NCBI GenBank assembly: GCA_035704905.1
Contig: DASSWN010000129.1
Coordinates: 1 to 7,107, forward strand
Length of the DNA stretch: 7,107 nt
Direction of reading: 5' to 3'
From: DASSWG01 sp035704905
Lineage (GTDB): Bacteria; Bacteroidota; Bacteroidia; Flavobacteriales; Flavobacteriaceae
The position numbers and the translations under genes were made by a program. Every line of letters starts with the position of its first letter. Positions within the stretch are counted from its first letter, which is position 1. Below the pieces are notes generated by a model. That model had not been told where the DNA came from. It ran no database searches and was given only the letters and a program-made list of their open reading frames with translations. This document shows, piece after piece, positions 5,102 to 7,107 of the stretch.

Positions 5102-7107
5102 ATGAAAAATTACGCTCCGTTTTTCCTGTTCTTGCTTTTTGTAAATGGGATTTTTGCCCAAGAAATTGAACTTTACACCCAGTTCAACGGCCATTATGAT
5201 TATACGGCGATTGGCAATACGATGAATACCGCCGAAAATAATGGTGGGCCTTGCACCATTCTCACTAGTTCCGCCGCCGATTTGAATTTGGCTTCCGGCC
5301 AAAATGTTGTTGCGGCATATTTGTACTGGGCGGGTTCCGGTCCCGGTGATTTTGATGTTTCTTTGAACGGAACCGCCATTACCGCCGAGCGTACTTTTAG
5401 CCATTCCTTGGATCCCAGCCGCGAATTTTTTGCCGCATTTACCGATGTTTCTTCCCAAATTATCGCAGAAGGAAATACCACTTATACCTTATCGGATTTG
5501 GATTTGACAAGTGTCATTCCGAATTATTGTCCCTCGGGCACCAATTTTGCTGGTTGGTCCATTATCATTGTGTATGAAGATATGAACCTGCCGCTGAACC
5601 AACTTAGTATTTACGATGGCCTTCGCGGTGTCTCCATCGACAACAACATGCTTACTTTTACCCTGGACAATCTTAATGTAATCGACAACCAGGGAGCCAA
5701 AATCGGGTTTTTGGCTTGGGAAGGCGATGAAAGTTTGTCGGTGGAAGAAACCCTTCAAATCAACGGGAATATTGTGAGCAACCCTCCGCTGAATCCGGCC
5801 GACAACGCTTTTAACAGTACCAATAGTTTCACCGGATCGAACGTGTTGTACAATATGGACATTGATTATTATGACATTGAAAACAATATTCAAATTGGCG
5901 ATACTTCCGCACAAATCACGCTTACCTCCGGAAATGGGATCATCAGTAGCGATTTTGTCATGATAAACAATATTGTAACGGTGCTGAACAGTCAGCTTCC
6001 GGATGCTTCTGTTGTGATTGACCAAGTTCAAACTTCTTGCAACTCGCGAAGCATCCAAGTTGATTATACGATTCAAAATTTCAATTGCACCGATTTTCTT
6101 CCGGCAAACACGGCCATTGCCTTTTATGCAGATGGAATTCTGGTTGCGACCGCGTTCACGCAAAACGACATTCCCATTGGGGGAACCGAAACGGGAAGCA
6201 TTTCAATTAATATTCCCACAAGCATTCCGGAGAATTTCGAACTGCAAATTGTGGTGGACGATGATGGAACCGGAACCGGGAGTGTCACCGAAATCAACGA
6301 AGACAACAATTCCGATTCGATTCAAGTTCAGCTTTTAAACCCGCAAATTATTGGACCCTTGGAAGACTTGATCGCTTGCGGGGAAGAACCGGACAACGAA
6401 ACGGAGATTTTCGATTTAAGTGTGAATTCGCCCTTAGCAATCGGAAACCAAACCAATGTTTCGGTGGAATATTTTACTTCACAAACTGCTGCGGATTCAG
6501 GTGTAGCAGAAATCACCGATTTCACAAATTATGAAAACACTTCGAATCCACAAGAAATTTTTATTCGCGTGGAAACGAACGAAGATCCCAACTGCTATGT
6601 CACCGGCAGTTTTCTATTGACCGTTTATCCGACACCGTTTGCCAATGCGCCCGAAGCTTTTGAAGTTTGTGATAGTTATGAGAATGATGGTACGGCCGTT
6701 TTCAATTTGGAACTATTTTCTTCGGAAATTATTGGAACACAACAAAATGTGAACCTAAGCTTTTATGAAGATGAAAATGCCGCCCTTTCGGGAACCAATC
6801 CGATTTCCGATACCGAACAATTTGAAAACACCCAAAACCCGCAAACAATTTATGTTCGGGTTGAAAACGATTTCTTGAACGACTGTTTTTCCATAACCTC
6901 TTTCACCCTGAGTGTCAGAGCACTTGATCCGATCGTGGTTTTGTGTCGGCAAGAAAAATGCGATGAAGGCATGGATACGGCCACGTTCGACTTCAATTAT
7001 ATCGCCTCGATGATATTTTTGGGCGCGAATCAAGAAATTACCGGATATTACACTTCCGTTGTAGATGCAGACAACCAAATGAACCCAATTTGGAACATTT
7101 CAGATTA
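5102..7107 (+). CDS. Large secreted modular surface protein, probable T9SS/gliding-type substrate (3' end outside window)
   Basis: An uninterrupted frame of 668 codons runs off the window. Residues 1-19 are a signal peptide: Lys at 2, a Phe/Leu-rich core, and cleavage predicted after IFA before Gln20. Residues about 25-290 resemble the DUF3344 family, with AYLYWAGSG (72-80) and GWSIIIVYED (151-160) as landmarks. About 299-412 look like a CARDB-type Ig-like domain ending in a negatively charged stretch (VVDDDGTGTG, then EINEDNN). From 414 tandem modules follow, with key cysteines at 426, 523 and 620. The mature part is rich in Asn, Thr, Ser and acidic residues, as expected outside the cell. 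In Flavobacteriia this layout usually ends in a type B T9SS sorting domain (gliding motility-associated C-terminal domain), but that end is not in the window, so export by T9SS is inferred. Its job could be adhesion or surface binding. No Shine-Dalgarno is seen. A two-codon ORF, ATGAAATGA (5097-5105), overlaps the start. It follows the exporter genes but has its own predicted promoter. Confidence 0.85.
   Translation, partial: MKNYAPFFLFLLFVNGIFAQEIELYTQFNGHYDYTAIGNTMNTAENNGGPCTILTSSAADLNLASGQNVVAAYLYWAGSGPGDFDVSLNGTAITAERTFSHSLDPSREFFAAFTDVSSQIIAEGNTTYTLSDLDLTSVIPNYCPSGTNFAGWSIIIVYEDMNLPLNQLSIYDGLRGVSIDNNMLTFTLDNLNVIDNQGAKIGFLAWEGDESLSVEETLQINGNIVSNPPLNPADNAFNSTNSFTGSNVLYNMDIDYYDIENNIQIGDTSAQITLTSGNGIISSDFVMINNIVTVLNSQLPDASVVIDQVQTSCNSRSIQVDYTIQNFNCTDFLPANTAIAFYADGILVATAFTQNDIPIGGTETGSISINIPTSIPENFELQIVVDDDGTGTGSVTEINEDNNSDSIQVQLLNPQIIGPLEDLIACGEEPDNETEIFDLSVNSPLAIGNQTNVSVEYFTSQTAADSGVAEITDFTNYENTSNPQEIFIRVETNEDPNCYVTGSFLLTVYPTPFANAPEAFEVCDSYENDGTAVFNLELFSSEIIGTQQNVNLSFYEDENAALSGTNPISDTEQFENTQNPQTIYVRVENDFLNDCFSITSFTLSVRALDPIVVLCRQEKCDEGMDTATFDFNYIASMIFLGANQEITGYYTSVVDADNQMNPIWNISD
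6341..7107 (+). repeat. Tandem 97-residue modules in the surface protein
   Basis: Three diverged copies are visible at protein level: residues about 414-512, 513-607 and 608 onward (cut by the window). Each has a Cys (426, 523, 620; spacing exactly 97 both times), then an acidic/Thr stretch ending in F-[DN]-[LF] (437-439, 534-536, 629-631), then an aromatic pair (YF, FY, YY). The two complete copies continue with YENTSNPQEIFIRVE or FENTQNPQTIYVRVE, a second Cys and a T-V or S-V strand end. DNA identity is low, so these are old duplications. Confidence 0.75.

Noticed and set aside
5489..6163. 224-codon open frame on the minus strand
   Set aside because: It lies wholly opposite the surface-protein frame, which has a signal peptide, domains and modules. 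The antisense product has no recognisable domain.

Overview
The window looks like chromosomal DNA from a member of the Flavobacteriia (phylum Bacteroidota). Four observations point there. The last gene has the architecture of flavobacterial secreted T9SS/gliding-type surface proteins. Ribosome binding sites are largely absent. The best promoter matches fit the Bacteroidota pattern (TTG ... TAnnTTTG) rather than the E. coli one. The intergenic repeats (CCTACAAGG palindromes, GGCTATAAGC and CCAATAA units) are of a kind I recall from this group. The taxonomic call is an inference from these features; no rRNA is present.

Layout. (1) 6-1436 (+): a complete pyruvate kinase with the residue set of K+-independent enzymes; its start codon overlaps a TAA that may end an upstream gene. 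(2) 1452-2669 (-): a complete Y-family DNA polymerase IV (dinB), convergent with pyk and only 15 bases from it. Its leader carries a Bacteroidota -7 box and two nearly identical GGAA-N3-TTCC palindromes 18 bp apart, which look like an operator. (3) 2670-3063: an AT-rich divergent intergenic region with alternating complementary arms and one doubtful 43-codon ORF. (4) 3064-3963 and 4035-4868 (+): the ATPase (TTG start) and six-helix permease of an ABC-2 type exporter, separated by 71 bases of short repeats. (5) 4869-5101: a repeat-rich spacer with a GC hairpin and two 51-bp tandem units carrying CCTACAAGG palindromes, followed by a good promoter. (6) 5102-7107 (+): the first 668 codons of a large secreted protein that runs off the window. 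It has a signal peptide, a DUF3344-like N-terminal domain, a CARDB-like domain and tandem 97-residue modules.

How the genes relate. Pyk and DinB are housekeeping and stress genes with no visible functional link. The ATPase and permease form one exporter and are probably co-transcribed. The surface protein has its own promoter and may or may not be linked to the exporter. I do not see a convincing new multi-gene system. The most useful leads are the paired palindromes in front of dinB, the repeat-built spacers, and the modular surface protein.
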